Source: JBCBSZ01 sp039818945
GTDB taxonomy: Bacteria > Actinomycetota > Acidimicrobiia > Acidimicrobiales > Poriferisodalaceae
Direction: 5' to 3'
Length of the DNA: 64,000 bases
Assembly: GCA_039818945.1 (NCBI GenBank)
Contig: JBCBSZ010000006.1
Location: 1-64,000 of the forward strand
The notes beneath the pieces were generated by a model. It was not told the origin of the DNA, did no database searches, and saw nothing but the letters and a program-made list of their open reading frames with translations. Positions 17,243 through 26,686 of the stretch are shown here, piece after piece (the stretch's first letter is position 1; each line of letters starts with the position of its first letter). The translations under genes and the position numbers were made by a program.

Positions 17243-19399
17243 TCATGCGGGTCCCTTCCGGGGTCGTGTCCGCGGGGCCAGGTCGTCGGTGAGCGGCGGG
17301 CGGGACCGCCCGAGGAGCTCGGTCAGCTCGGCATCGATCTCCTTGCGGTCGCGGCCGTAGCGGTCGGCCGAGACCCGCCGCAGGCGCTGTGGATCGTGCA
17401 CCGCTTCCTCGGGTGGGAGCGTGCGGATCGAACACCAGGGCTGCACCGCACCATCGGCGACCAACCGGGCGTAGGCCTCATACGCCGGCAGGCTCTGAAG
17501 GTCGGCGGCGGTGAGGATCGGGTCGTGTCGGGTGAACGCTCGGGCGTCCTCGGCGCTCAGCTGGAAGAGAATCTTGGAGCGGGCGTTGGCCTGTACGGCG
17601 GCGCGAACATGAGCCGGGAGCTGATCGAGGTGCTGATGGGCCAGAGTCCATCCCACGCCGAACGAGCGGGACTTGGTCAGCGCGGCTTCGAAGTCGCTGG
17701 CGAAATGGCAGTAGTCCTGGAACTCGTCGGCCGTGACGCTGACCGGATGACGCCGCTCGGCCGGGATGCGTCCGCGCTGCAGAGTGGCCTGCCACAGCTC
17801 GGCCACGAACAGGCTGCCGAGCAAGTTGGCGCCGTCAGCGCCCAGATCGGCATGGCTGAGGTCGACGAGCACGATCTTGCGCTTGGTGAAGAGCTCCGAG
17901 ATCGACCACCGTGGCTCAGCCTGGGCGAGCATCCGCCGCAGCGGCGGGCGCATCAGGAACGGCCGGAGGCGAGTCAACGAGGGACCGATGTTGGTGGAAC
18001 GCTCTGCCGGCGACCACGTCTCGAACGTTGACCAGAAGGCGCTGACCCCGAACGGATCGTCAATCTTGCCGACCAGTCGTCGCCGGAAGGCATCGTCGGT
18101 CAGCAGCAGTGGCAGCGCCGCCAGAGTCGTCCCTGGCACTCGGGCCAGCGTCAGCAGCGCGGCGTGCAAGATGTCCTGGGTGCGTGGACCCCAGTGCCCA
18201 GCGAAGAGGTTGCGAAAGACCACCAGCAACTGATCGGCCACCGCCTCGGGACTGCGGTGACGGGTCTCCAGGGGGTTCAGCCCGACCGGGTGATCGCTCA
18301 TCGGGTCGACCACAACGACGTCGTCGTGGCGCCCCTCGGGCAGCCGGGCGAGCAGATCGTCGATCAGGCCGCCCTTGGGGTCGATGACCACCAGTCCACG
18401 GCCAGCGGCCGCGTCTTGCAGAGCGAGCTGCATCAGCAGCGTTGATTTGCCGGTACCGGTGGGAGCCGTCACGGCCAGGTGCATGAGGCTGTCGCGGGAC
18501 CGCAGGGAGACGCCTCGTTCGGGTGGAACGGTGCTCACCCCGACCGTGCGCTGGTCGTCGACGATCGCTGGGGACGGTGGTAGTGCCCGGCTCTGCCGGG
18601 ACTGCACGGGCAGGCTCGAGGTCGGGCCGATCGGCCACGAGGTAACGGCCAGGAGTTCAGAGAGGTTCAGCGAGGTGCGGCCCAGGACCCAGGTGCGGAG
18701 GTTGACCGCCGCTGTTGGACGGATGGAGCGAGCGTGCCAGATGACGCCGGGGCCAGCGGTGGTCCGCAGTGCAGCCAGTACACCGGCGACGAGCTGGCGG
18801 CTGCGACCAGTGCTCGCCGACCGCACCACGATTCGACCAATCACCTGCCAGCCGACGTCGTTGCGCTTGTCACGCAGCGCCCGAGCCATCGCCGGATCGG
18901 CGCGTCCGTGCTGGCCGAGTGATGCACCAATCAGCGCCTGGGGCCAGGTCTGCAGTACTTCCTGACTCACCTGATTGCTCACCAACTCGGGCTGCAGCGG
19001 ACGGACCAACAGCCACTGCACCAGCAGGTACTCACCTCGGCGAGTGTCGGCCAGTGCACCCAGCAGGGCTTGAGAGGTCAGTTCCGGCCGCTCATGACGT
19101 AGTGGCCGATGACGAGACGAGAGGGTCATCTGCGCGCCCAAGTGCAGGGGAGGTAGATCCCGTTCAACGTCTCGGACGTCGAGTCCAGGTACCAACTGCC
19201 GAACGGCTGATCGGAGTCGCTGGTCAAGACCTCGGGGAAGACCGAGGCGATGCACCACGGTCCCGCCGTCACCAATTGCTTCGATCACTACTGGTCGGGC
19301 CAGCGCACCAGCCAAGAGTCGAAGAACAGCTTCAAGCTGTTCGGCGTCCAGCTCACGCGGCCAGGACAGCTCCAGCCACCTCAACGACTGAGCCTTCAC
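17243..19399 (-). CDS. TraG/TraD-type conjugative coupling ATPase
   Basis: A 718-residue P-loop ATPase. After a roughly 300-residue N-terminal region (no clear membrane spans) come Walker A APTGTGKST and IDPKGGLIDD. A later ADEFQDY resembles Walker B, and SFGVGWTLAHQHLDQLP is the conserved coupling-protein segment. Type IV coupling proteins recognise the relaxosome and pump DNA. Here the lack of membrane anchors suggests a soluble variant that depends on partners. It is translationally coupled (ATGA) to the small gene upstream. Confidence 0.85.
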   Translation of the reverse strand: MKAQSLRWLELSWPRELDAEQLEAVLRLLAGALARPVVIEAIGDGGTVVHRLGLPRGLDQRLRSAVRQLVPGLDVRDVERDLPPLHLGAQMTLSSRHRPLRHERPELTSQALLGALADTRRGEYLLVQWLLVRPLQPELVSNQVSQEVLQTWPQALIGASLGQHGRADPAMARALRDKRNDVGWQVIGRIVVRSASTGRSRQLVAGVLAALRTTAGPGVIWHARSIRPTAAVNLRTWVLGRTSLNLSELLAVTSWPIGPTSSLPVQSRQSRALPPSPAIVDDQRTVGVSTVPPERGVSLRSRDSLMHLAVTAPTGTGKSTLLMQLALQDAAAGRGLVVIDPKGGLIDDLLARLPEGRHDDVVVVDPMSDHPVGLNPLETRHRSPEAVADQLLVVFRNLFAGHWGPRTQDILHAALLTLARVPGTTLAALPLLLTDDAFRRRLVGKIDDPFGVSAFWSTFETWSPAERSTNIGPSLTRLRPFLMRPPLRRMLAQAEPRWSISELFTKRKIVLVDLSHADLGADGANLLGSLFVAELWQATLQRGRIPAERRHPVSVTADEFQDYCHFASDFEAALTKSRSFGVGWTLAHQHLDQLPAHVRAAVQANARSKILFQLSAEDARAFTRHDPILTAADLQSLPAYEAYARLVADGAVQPWCSIRTLPPEEAVHDPQRLRRVSADRYGRDRKEIDAELTELLGRSRPPLTDDLAPRTRPRKGPA

Positions 19400-19617
19400 G
19401 CTGCCTCCTCAGCATCGGCCGCTATCGCTTCTAGGTCGGGGCAGTTGCGGGCGGCGTGCTCAGCCTGCGCGGCGGCCTCGGCCTCAGCCATCGCTAGATC
19501 GATCAAGGCGCGACCGAGACGACGCAGATCTGGCTCAGCTCGGGGTACTCCCTCGGCACGCACCCGCCGACTGTGCGGCACAGATCCACTCTTGTTTCTA
19601 TTCTTGCGTCGCCCCAT
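19396..19617 (-). CDS. Small basic/acidic hypothetical protein upstream of the TraG-like gene
   Basis: A 73-residue protein with a lysine/arginine-rich start (MGRRKNRNKSG) and an Ala/Glu helix (LIDLAMAEAEAAAQAEHA). It has an AAGGAGGG ribosome site, and its stop overlaps the next ATG. No known domain. It probably works with the coupling ATPase. Confidence 0.7.
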   Translation of the reverse strand: MGRRKNRNKSGSVPHSRRVRAEGVPRAEPDLRRLGRALIDLAMAEAEAAAQAEHAARNCPDLEAIAADAEEAA

Positions 19618-19773
19618 GCCGATTCACCCTCCTTCCGTCCCAAGTTGTCCATTCGTATGTTTCAGTAAACGATCCGCGGCCGGATTAGGTCAAGCAGTCA
19701 AGCTCATTTCACAACACCGACCGGACACGTGCCTTCTGATAGCAACTCCTGCGTTCCGGCGGCGGAATAGATG

Positions 19774-19791
19774 CTGTAGAATTTGATACAG
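19774..19791. promoter_or_regulatory. Possible operator/promoter dyad
   Basis: CTGTA-GAATTTGA-TACAG is an imperfect small palindrome in the 197-base gap between two leftward gene groups. It contains TAGAAT, a good -10 box. A related string (TTAGATACAACG) lies upstream of the XRE gene, so a shared regulator is conceivable. Short arms make this tentative. Confidence 0.3.
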
Positions 19792-19814
19792 AGCCCTCCG
19801 CTGCCGTGGAGCTG

Positions 19815-19994
19815 CTACCAGTCCGAGCGGCGCCAGATCCGAAAGGCAATCGGTGCTGCGAGCAGGCCGGTGATGAGCAGATACGGGGCCATGGCCTCAA
19901 TCCAGCTCAGCCAGGCCGTCAACAGCACATCGAGTGCCGTGATGATCAGCACCAGGCCGACCAGCCAGCTCCACGGGAACGGTCGCGACCGCAT
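19815..19994 (-). CDS. Small two-span membrane protein
   Basis: A 59-residue protein with two hydrophobic segments (LVGLVLIITALDVLLTAWL and YLLITGLLAAPIAF) and positively charged ends (MRSRPF..., RIWRRSDW). Its ATG follows the TGA of the preceding gene with no intervening base, which supports a real co-translated gene. Role unknown; it may be a membrane part of the element's transfer or exclusion functions. Confidence 0.65.
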   Translation of the reverse strand: MRSRPFPWSWLVGLVLIITALDVLLTAWLSWIEAMAPYLLITGLLAAPIAFRIWRRSDW

Positions 19995-20207
19995 TCAAGC
20001 CGCCCGAAGATCCACAGCGTGATCAGCAGCGGGACGAGTCGGCGAGAAGCACCACTCGGTGACCTCATAGACCTCACCCCGCCACACACGCTCCAGCCGA
20101 CGCCGCCAGCCTCTCAGCGGCACAACGGCCAGATCTGCGTCCCAGGGCCCGTGGTCGTCGTAGGGAACCAGCACCCAGTCCTCAATCACTTCGTCGATGC
20201 GCTTCAC
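19995..20207 (-). CDS. Small hypothetical protein
   Basis: A 70-residue acidic protein (start KRIDEVIEDWVLVPYDDHGPWDADL, centre LRGWRRRLERVWRGEVYEVTEW). GTG start overlaps the upstream TGA (GTGA). It is part of the leftward train of small genes from 20736. No domain recognised. Confidence 0.7.
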   Translation of the reverse strand: MKRIDEVIEDWVLVPYDDHGPWDADLAVVPLRGWRRRLERVWRGEVYEVTEWCFSPTRPAADHAVDLRAA

Positions 20208-20443
20208 GGCTCGGTCTTCGGCGTGTCGCCGGGAGACGAATCAGCACCCTCGGTGGTGTCGCGCATACTTGCCTGAGCTTCTTCGCCCGAATGCACAAGG
20301 TCTTCCATCGTCCGCACGGTGTCGAACAACGTGAGGAGCGACCGAGCACGTTCGGGGGTGAAGATCTGGAAGTAGAAAGCGGTCCCAGCGATGCCGATGC
20401 CGACGCCGACCATAAACATGAACAGGATGGCGAAAGCTGTCAT
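20204..20443 (-). CDS. Small single-span membrane protein
   Basis: A 79-residue protein with an N-terminal membrane segment (MTAFAILFMFMVGVGIGIAGTAFYF), then an amphipathic region and a Ser/Glu-rich acidic tail. ATG start inside TGATG of the upstream gene. No family assigned. Confidence 0.75.
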   Translation of the reverse strand: MTAFAILFMFMVGVGIGIAGTAFYFQIFTPERARSLLTLFDTVRTMEDLVHSGEEAQASMRDTTEGADSSPGDTPKTEP

Positions 20444-20736
20444 CAGAAGCCCAGTCCTTCGGCCCGTCGACGGGCCGAGCGAGCGAAGCTGTCGACAATC
20501 CAACGTGCTCGGTGCTCCGCCATCGGGTGTTCGGCGACGAAGTCGACTTCGTCGCTCGTCAACGAGCGGACGATGGCCATGTCGAGCCGAGCCACACAGG
20601 CCTGACCGACGACCTCGGCCATCGTCACGACCGTCCGATTGCGAACTCGGATGACTTCCCGGCGTGTACCTCTGGCCACCCGACGGCCACCGGGGACACC
20701 GAAGTGATCGAGGCGTGGCATCATCTCTGAACTCAT
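20443..20736 (-). CDS. Small hypothetical protein, first gene of a leftward operon
   Basis: A 97-residue protein starting MSSEMMPRLDHFGVPGGRRV, with a good AAGGAG site 8-9 bases upstream. The C-terminal half (VDFVAEHPMAEHRARWIVDSFARSARRRAEGLGF) is helical and basic. It heads four tightly overlapping small genes that lead towards the TraG-like gene. No known domain. Confidence 0.75.
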   Translation of the reverse strand: MSSEMMPRLDHFGVPGGRRVARGTRREVIRVRNRTVVTMAEVVGQACVARLDMAIVRSLTSDEVDFVAEHPMAEHRARWIVDSFARSARRRAEGLGF

Positions 20737-20867
20737 GGTGGTGCTCCTTAACGGTGCGGCGGGAGTGCCGCTCCCATTCCGGCCTACGGGATCGACGTAC
20801 TGAACGCAGCACGACTCGCCGATGATCGGCGCACGGGCGGCTGCCCTAGCAGGTGAAAGGCGCACGG

Positions 20868-22514
20868 ATGGCCGACGAAGAACAGATTCGGGCTGGTCAT
20901 CGACGTCTACTGAGCCGATCCGTGGGCAAGGAGATCAAGAGCCTCACGGTCGACAAGGCGCTCACCAACGTTGATGGCGACCGGGACGGCAGGCTCCGCC
21001 GGCGTGCGCCGCAGCTGCTGACCACTGAGAAGGTGATCGCAGCCCACGAAAGCCTGCGCGCGACCGACTCCGAGGCGACGATCTATGAGGCGGCAATCGT
21101 CGTGCTCGACCGAGCGACCGACGGGTGGCCCCACGACGTAGAGCGTCTGGCACTCCGGTTCGGCCTCGGCCTCGACAGCGATCAGCCGACACGGCTCGAC
21201 CGCTGGGAGGACGCACTGACGCTGGCAGAGGACTTCGGACTGGACGTCAGCAACTCGACCTTCGAGACCTACATCACTCGCAATCGGCTGAACCTGCTCG
21301 ACCGCTTCGCCGACCTGCTCATAGAGCCGGTCGCGCCTGACCCGCTCGATGAGCGGCAGTCGATGACGGAGAGCGAGCTCATCAGCGGGGGTACATCTCC
21401 ACCGGTCGACGCATCGTCATTGGCAGATCGTCTAGAGGCCCCCGGCGACTCGGTCGCCTCAGGTCGTGATCGTCATGCGGACAGCCCACACGGAGCGGAT
21501 CGCTTGGCTGATGCCCTCGGCGGTCAACCGCGCAGCGCGGTCGGTGCTGCTGCAATCACGGCGCCGCTGTGCTTGATTGCCGGAACTGCGCTCCGTGGCG
21601 TCTTGGGCGTTGTTCTGATGGCCGTGGCCGTAGCCGCTGGCGTCGCAGTCATGATTATGAGTCAGCGTCAGAGTCTGCGCGTGTATGCCGCCACCGTGAC
21701 ACTCATCGCGATAGCCGGCGGCGGTGTCCTGCTGTTCAGCGTCGCCCGCGACGAACAGCCTGAGGGTGCCGAACAGCAGTCCCTTGATTCTTCGGCGCCC
21801 CGAGCAGAGCCTGAGGCGACGGAAGCGTCACCGCCTGCCGACAACGAACCGCCTGAAACAACTTCACCAGGCGAAGAGGAAGAGCGGACGCCGGAGACTA
21901 TTGCTGCGGGCGCAGACGATGCAGCTGACGACACCGAGAGCCCTGAGTCGGAAGCGATCGATGAAGAGTCGGATTCCAGCTCAGATGCTCCGGGGGAAAC
22001 CCCTGAGACGGACCAGGACGAACCGGGCGACGCTGAGGTCGCTCCGGTTCCACTCGTCGTACTCGCACCCATCAGCGGCAACTACTTCGAGTCCCGAGGG
22101 AACTCAGCCGGCACGATCTACCCCGCAAGCGGAACACTCGATGGCGAGAGCACCGGCCGGATTCTCATCGCATCCGTGGATGGGTTTGGAACCGCAAAGG
22201 ACGCCGAGGTTGTCTATGCTCTCGATGGCGAGCATGAGGAGTTCGACATTCAACTCACCTATTCGCCGCGTTCGGACCAGTCGGGCGCTGCCTTGGTAAC
22301 CGTCTTCCTGGATGGGCAATCCGTGCTGTTCTCCGAGGCGGTCGGTCCCGGTGCCCCGACGACACCGCAACGCCTCTCTGTCGCTGGTGGAGAGCAGCTT
22401 CGCATTCTGGTCGAGGAGACTCAGGGGAGCCGGTGCGTCGGGGACGATCTCGGCTGCGAGATCTACTTCATCGTTGCTGATCTTGTGCCAAGCACGGGCT
22501 TGGAGCAGTCCTAA
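20868..22514 (+). CDS. Membrane protein with C-terminal NPCBM-like domain
   Basis: A 548-residue protein. The N-terminal 150 residues are soluble and helical, then come two or three hydrophobic segments (residues about 212-285). A 100-residue acidic Pro/Glu/Asp linker follows, and the C-terminal domain of about 130 residues has VVYALDGEHEEFDIQLTY, VTVFLDG and EQLRILVEE, in the style of NPCBM carbohydrate-binding folds. It is likely anchored in the membrane with the linker and binding domain outside. A second protein with this fold lies at 29178. ATG chosen with AAAGG upstream. Confidence 0.7.
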   Translation: MADEEQIRAGHRRLLSRSVGKEIKSLTVDKALTNVDGDRDGRLRRRAPQLLTTEKVIAAHESLRATDSEATIYEAAIVVLDRATDGWPHDVERLALRFGLGLDSDQPTRLDRWEDALTLAEDFGLDVSNSTFETYITRNRLNLLDRFADLLIEPVAPDPLDERQSMTESELISGGTSPPVDASSLADRLEAPGDSVASGRDRHADSPHGADRLADALGGQPRSAVGAAAITAPLCLIAGTALRGVLGVVLMAVAVAAGVAVMIMSQRQSLRVYAATVTLIAIAGGGVLLFSVARDEQPEGAEQQSLDSSAPRAEPEATEASPPADNEPPETTSPGEEEERTPETIAAGADDAADDTESPESEAIDEESDSSSDAPGETPETDQDEPGDAEVAPVPLVVLAPISGNYFESRGNSAGTIYPASGTLDGESTGRILIASVDGFGTAKDAEVVYALDGEHEEFDIQLTYSPRSDQSGAALVTVFLDGQSVLFSEAVGPGAPTTPQRLSVAGGEQLRILVEETQGSRCVGDDLGCEIYFIVADLVPSTGLEQS

Positions 22515-22783
22515 CTCTCTGACTCGTCGCCCGGGTGTTCCCAACGCTCGGGGTCCTCGAACATGTCCTGCAGATCATACAATACGGACTGTCTATCGGA
22601 GGGTTGCAAGTCACGTTCTTCAGCTAGACCGAGTGCTGTCCCAACTATTCGCCGCATGTTGGTGACATCCAAACTTCGTCGGCCATGGGCGACCCTGAAC
22701 TGGTCCGCGGCGAATCGCTGTACTGACCTCTCTTCGTCAGCGAGCAGCTCACCCCACCGCTCAACAACATGCGTGGGGCACAT
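22511..22783 (-). CDS. Small acidic hypothetical protein
   Basis: A 90-residue frame starting MCPTHVVERWGELLADEERS with AAGGTG upstream and ending in an acidic tail. It converges on the preceding gene with a 4-base overlap of stops. The amphipathic composition looks protein-like, but no family is recognised. Confidence 0.5.
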   Translation of the reverse strand: MCPTHVVERWGELLADEERSVQRFAADQFRVAHGRRSLDVTNMRRIVGTALGLAEERDLQPSDRQSVLYDLQDMFEDPERWEHPGDESES

Positions 22784-22949
22784 GCTGACACCTTCGACGC
22801 GGATGGTCGTCTGCTCTTCTCCGGAACGACCGCAACCGGGAGCGAGGACGTCACTCGGAAGAAGGACTACGGTTGGCGGAAACTGCACCTACGAACGCCT
22901 CTACCTCTTCAGGACTCCGAGCGAAGCAGAGAGGAGCGGCTCCTGCGGA

Positions 22950-23010
22950 GGCGCTGAGGATCGCAAGCCCTGCGCCAGACTTGCTACCGACTCGCCGGCG
23001 CCTCAGCGCC
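22950..23010. repeat. Inverted repeat upstream of the gene at 23074
   Basis: GGCGCTGAGG (22950-22959) pairs with CCTCAGCGCC (23001-23010), 10 perfect bases around a 41-base interval. The rest of the gap 22784-23073 shows no gene. It may be a terminator-like stem or a binding site. Confidence 0.4.
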
Positions 23011-23073
23011 GGGCGGTCGTGCTCGCTCCGGGTATTCCAACACCAGAGGTGCGCGCCCCCTAGAGTTTGCGAC

Positions 23074-23622
23074 ATGAGTGACGCTGAAGGAGCCGTGCGG
23101 CTCTACCTGATGTATCTCGACGATCCCACCAACCTGCGGGACGAAGCAGAGATCAAGAAGCGCAAGGCTGAGGTCGAGAGATCCAAGGACCCAATCGACA
23201 AGCTGAAGGCAGTCGCAGCTCTGAAGGCCGCCGAGACGGTCGACGGCGACCAGTACCGCCAAGGATTCCTGAAGCACGCCAGGAGCTGGGCAGGCGCAGA
23301 GGGCGTGCCGGTCTCGGCCTTCCAGGAGCTCGGGGTCTCTGCCGCGGATCTGGCGGACGCAGGCTTCGAAGTCCCGCAGCGTCGGAGCTCACGCTCGGCT
23401 CAGCGCTCTCGACGCGTATCCGCCGAGCAGGTCCGTACAGGCGCTCTCGCAATGACCGAGTCGTTCACCCTCGCGCAGCTCCAGGAAACGACGGGAGGGA
23501 GCATCGGCACGATTCGGAAGGTCGTCGGTGAGCTGGTTGAGGCCGGCGAACTAGGCGATCTGGGTCCGGACCCTAGCCATGACGGTCGGGGGCGAGCTCC
23601 GAGCCTCTTCGCGAAGTCCTAG
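23074..23622 (+). CDS. Hypothetical protein with C-terminal winged helix
   Basis: A 182-residue protein. The N-terminal helical region (SDAEGAVRLYLMYLDDPTNLRDEAEIKKR) is followed by a basic linker and a winged-helix-like segment (ESFTLAQLQETTGGSIGTIRKVVGELVEAGEL). TAGAGT at 23061-23066 stands 7 bases before the ATG, so the mRNA is probably leaderless. The GIY-YIG gene follows 18 bases after its stop, and the two probably form one unit, perhaps a DNA-binding partner plus nuclease. Confidence 0.75.
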   Translation: MSDAEGAVRLYLMYLDDPTNLRDEAEIKKRKAEVERSKDPIDKLKAVAALKAAETVDGDQYRQGFLKHARSWAGAEGVPVSAFQELGVSAADLADAGFEVPQRRSSRSAQRSRRVSAEQVRTGALAMTESFTLAQLQETTGGSIGTIRKVVGELVEAGELGDLGPDPSHDGRGRAPSLFAKS

Positions 23623-23640
23623 GCAGAGCTCGTACACGCT

Positions 23641-24048
23641 GTGACGAGGGAGGCCGTCTCGGTCGAGTTCGAGTGGCGGCCGATCGGCGAAGTCCAGCTC
23701 GAGGGCCAGCGCCTTCGCTTCCCAACAGTCGCAGACGTGCCCGGTGCGTACCGCTTCAAGCTGACTGAGCGTGTCTACATCGGCGAGACCGACCGCCTGC
23801 GGCGCCGATTCCAGCACTACCGGACGCCTGGCCCGTCCCAGTCCACGAATCTGCGGCTCAACGCGCTCATTCGTGAACGCCTCGCCGCCGGTGAGTCCGT
23901 CCAGGTGCACACCCTGACGGCCGCTCAGGTGGACACAGGAAGCGGACCAAGACAGCTGGATCTGACCACGAAGGCGGCACGCCTGCTCGTCGAGAACGCT
24001 GCGTTGGTGTTCGAGGAGGCGGCGGGCACGCCGATCGAGAACCTCTAG
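23641..24048 (+). CDS. GIY-YIG nuclease-like protein
   Basis: A 135-residue protein. PGAYRF...RVYIGETDRLRRRFQHY is the GIY-YIG signature in the form G-A-Y / Y-I-G, with a conserved Arg after it. The later LVENAALVFEE supplies a likely catalytic Glu and ENA. Such domains cut DNA in restriction, repair and homing contexts. GTG start; tandem with the winged-helix protein. Confidence 0.75.
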   Translation: MTREAVSVEFEWRPIGEVQLEGQRLRFPTVADVPGAYRFKLTERVYIGETDRLRRRFQHYRTPGPSQSTNLRLNALIRERLAAGESVQVHTLTAAQVDTGSGPRQLDLTTKAARLLVENAALVFEEAAGTPIENL

Positions 24049-24335
24049 CTGGGTCTCGCTCTTGAGGGGGCTGCTGACTACGACGACACCTACCTCGCCT
24101 GAGTCCGCGTTGTAGCCTCATCCTCGCCTGGACCCACCGCCAGGCCAGCCTTCACGGCTTCTTCCGGTCCTTCCCACCGGGGCCGGAAGAGGCTGGCTGC
24201 GGCTACCTCTAGGACCGCGCCGGCCGCGAGCCCTTCGGGCCGGCGGCCCAGTCCGATCCACTCGGCATCGGATCATGTGTCGCAGAACAGCCGTTGTACG
24301 ACGCCACGCTGGAAACTCGAGCTAGCCTCTTCTCA
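24049..24335. other. Intergenic stretch with GC-rich stem-loops
   Basis: No gene. It holds an inverted repeat TCTTCCGG...CCGGAAGA around 24160-24200 and the compact hairpin GCCC-TTC-GGGC around 24230, either of which could end transcription of the GIY-YIG gene. TAGCCT at 24323-24328 is the presumed -10 box of the next operon. Confidence 0.45.
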
Positions 24336-25541
24336 ATGGCAGGTCGTCTCCAGCCGAAGCGACCGCCAGCCGAGACCGCTGGTGCAGCCCACCTCTTCCC
24401 GTACTATGCGGGGTTCTCCTACGACTGGGCTCGATCTCAACTCTTGGATGGCTCCACGAACGGCACGGTTCTAGACCCCTGGAACGGCAGTGGGACAACA
24501 ACCTCCGCCGCCTCGGAGCTCGGCTGGCGCTCTGTCGGAGTCGACTTGAACCCGGTAGCGGCGATCATTGCCACGGCTCGGAGCGGCCGACCACTCGGTT
24601 CATCAGCGATCGACAGCATCAGCTGCAAGGGTTGGAAGGACGTCACGGACGACGCTGCCCGCGACGACCCGCTCGGAGCGTGGTTCGATCTCAACACAAC
24701 CAAGAGGCTCCGAACGCTCGCCAGGCGGGTCTCAGCACTTGGCCCGCTGGCCACCGTCGCCCTCTTCCGCACTGTCCGTGGCACCACCGGCTTCGCCGAA
24801 GGGTCCAACCCGACATGGGTTCGACGCGGAAGCTCTGCTCAGCTCTTGTGCCTGCCGAGTCAAGCCCTCGAAGCCAGCTGGCGTGCGGAGGCCGTCACCA
24901 CTTCTGAGATCATCTCCGACCCGAGTGCCGCGCTCCGGTTGTCACCGTTGGTCATCACTGCGGCCGCACAGAGCCTCCCCTTACCGTCGGCGTCGGTAGA
25001 CACCATTCTCACCTCGCCACCCTACTTGACGCGCATTGACTATGGAGTTGCGTACTCTCGGGAACTCGCCCTACTTAGTTCATGCAACGCTCTGCTTTCA
25101 ACGGTAAGGCGATCGCTAATGGGCACGACGCTCATCCGACGAGCCGCCGCTCTACCGACGTTCGGCGTCGAAGCGCAGGCACTTCTAGACGAGATTCAAC
25201 ACCATCCGAGCAAAGATAGCTCTGGCTACTACCTGAAGCAGGCTCGTCAGTACTTGTCGGACCTTGGAGCATCGCTCTCTGAGATTACTCGTGTCGCAAG
25301 AGCTGGAGCCAGCGCAACGTTTGTCGTGCAAGACAGTTACTACAAGGACATCCCTGTGAAGCTGGGAGAGATTCTCGTGAGCGAGCTCTCCTCGCTTGGT
25401 TGGGACCTTGCCGAGTCAAGATCCGAGGCTGTCAGCAGATCCCTAGTGACCATGAACTCTGCTGCGCGACGGTACTCGAAGAAGCCAGTCGAGGAGCATG
25501 TGCTTCGCTTCCGGACCACGAGCAGAGGATCGAGAGCATGA
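24336..25541 (+). CDS. DNA amino-methyltransferase, first gene of a three-gene defence-like operon
   Basis: A 401-residue protein. The SAM motif comes first (VLDPWNGSGTTTSAASELGWRSVGVDLNP, about residues 43-72) and the catalytic motif TSPPYLTRIDYG about 170 residues later, so the permutation differs from the beta-class enzyme at 15296. It should modify A-N6 or C-N4. ATG 24336 is chosen because TAGCCT ends 7 bases upstream (leaderless). Its TGA overlaps the start of the DUF262 gene. It may mark self DNA for the two downstream proteins. Confidence 0.88.
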   Translation: MAGRLQPKRPPAETAGAAHLFPYYAGFSYDWARSQLLDGSTNGTVLDPWNGSGTTTSAASELGWRSVGVDLNPVAAIIATARSGRPLGSSAIDSISCKGWKDVTDDAARDDPLGAWFDLNTTKRLRTLARRVSALGPLATVALFRTVRGTTGFAEGSNPTWVRRGSSAQLLCLPSQALEASWRAEAVTTSEIISDPSAALRLSPLVITAAAQSLPLPSASVDTILTSPPYLTRIDYGVAYSRELALLSSCNALLSTVRRSLMGTTLIRRAAALPTFGVEAQALLDEIQHHPSKDSSGYYLKQARQYLSDLGASLSEITRVARAGASATFVVQDSYYKDIPVKLGEILVSELSSLGWDLAESRSEAVSRSLVTMNSAARRYSKKPVEEHVLRFRTTSRGSRA

Positions 25542-26686
25542 GCTTCGCCTTTCCAATGGATGAGTCCGTAATCGACTCCATCGATTCCAAGATCACCCAT
25601 GTCCGTACCCAGACGCTCGATCTTTCCTTCAACGAGCTCCTCGACATGTATGCGAACCACGAGCTCATCATCCACCCTGAGTTTCAGCGGATGTTCCGCT
25701 GGTCGCCGGGCGCCCAGTCGCGCTTCATCGAGTCGCTACTCCTCGAGCTCCCACTGCCGCCGATCTTTCTGATCGAGCGCGAGGATCGAGTCTATGAGCT
25801 CATTGATGGTCTTCAGAGGATCTCGTCCTACTTGAACTTCCGCGGTGCTCTCTCGGTCGACGGTGAGATCAGCGAGCCGCTCGTGCTCACAGACTGCGAC
25901 ATCGTCCCGGAGCTGAATGGATACAGCCACGAACAGCTTCCGCGGGCACTCGAGATCAAACTCAAGCGCGCTTTCGTGCGCGCTGAGATCCTCCGAACGG
26001 AGAGCGACCCCCGGCTGCGCTACCACATGTTCAAACGCCTCAACACGGGTGGAGAGCGTCTCTCCGACCATGAGGTTCGAAACGCGACCATCCGTCTCTT
26101 GTCGAACGACTTCAACGAGTTCATCATTGACCTTTCAGCCTATCCGCCGTTCGTCGCCACCACGGATGCAATCTCAAACAATCAACGACTCCGCAAGTTC
26201 GACCAAGAGCTCGTGCTCCGCTTCTTTGCCTTCAAGAATGATGTCGCCTCATACAGACACGATATCGGTGACTTCCTGACCGAGTTTATGGAGGACGTCT
26301 CGGATCCTGAGTCAGACCGCCTCCCATTTGACTACACAGCGGAACGGTCGACATTTGAGAAGACCTTTAGCGTGCTTAGCGCCATTGCTGACCATCTCGG
26401 GATCGGAGAGCGCATCTTCGGGAGTGTCGTACAGGGCCAACAAGACCCTCGTGGCCAGTTCTCCGTGTACCACTATGAGGGGCTCACACTGGGCCTACAA
26501 CCCATCCTCGGCCAGATCGATCTCGACGATGACGCAATGATTGCGCGGCTGGCTCACGTGGTGGGTGAAGGAAAGGCTGACACTGAGTTCATCAAGCACA
26601 CTGGTGCAGGGAAGAACGACCCCAACCCACTGCGCGAGAGAATCTCGTACTTCGCGGTGAGCTTTCGGACGGCGATACAACCGTGA
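25538..26686 (+). CDS. DUF262 (GmrS-like) protein
   Basis: A 382-residue protein. The DUF262 core is clear: HPEFQRMFRWS (residues 46-56), then SLLLELPLPPIFLIE, and the catalytic-type motif DGLQR (90-94; family form DGQQR). The helical remainder includes FKRLNTGGERLSDHEVRN. DUF262 domains bind and hydrolyse nucleotides and are central to GmrSD-type restriction. Here the DUF1524 nuclease half of GmrSD is absent, and an HEPN protein follows instead. ATGA coupling on the left, GTGA coupling on the right. Confidence 0.92.
   Translation: MSFAFPMDESVIDSIDSKITHVRTQTLDLSFNELLDMYANHELIIHPEFQRMFRWSPGAQSRFIESLLLELPLPPIFLIEREDRVYELIDGLQRISSYLNFRGALSVDGEISEPLVLTDCDIVPELNGYSHEQLPRALEIKLKRAFVRAEILRTESDPRLRYHMFKRLNTGGERLSDHEVRNATIRLLSNDFNEFIIDLSAYPPFVATTDAISNNQRLRKFDQELVLRFFAFKNDVASYRHDIGDFLTEFMEDVSDPESDRLPFDYTAERSTFEKTFSVLSAIADHLGIGERIFGSVVQGQQDPRGQFSVYHYEGLTLGLQPILGQIDLDDDAMIARLAHVVGEGKADTEFIKHTGAGKNDPNPLRERISYFAVSFRTAIQP

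Noticed and set aside
17243..19399. Complete type IV secretion system
   Set aside because: Only a coupling-type ATPase is present; no VirB4, pore or relaxase gene was found, so the element is at most mobilisable by what is seen here.
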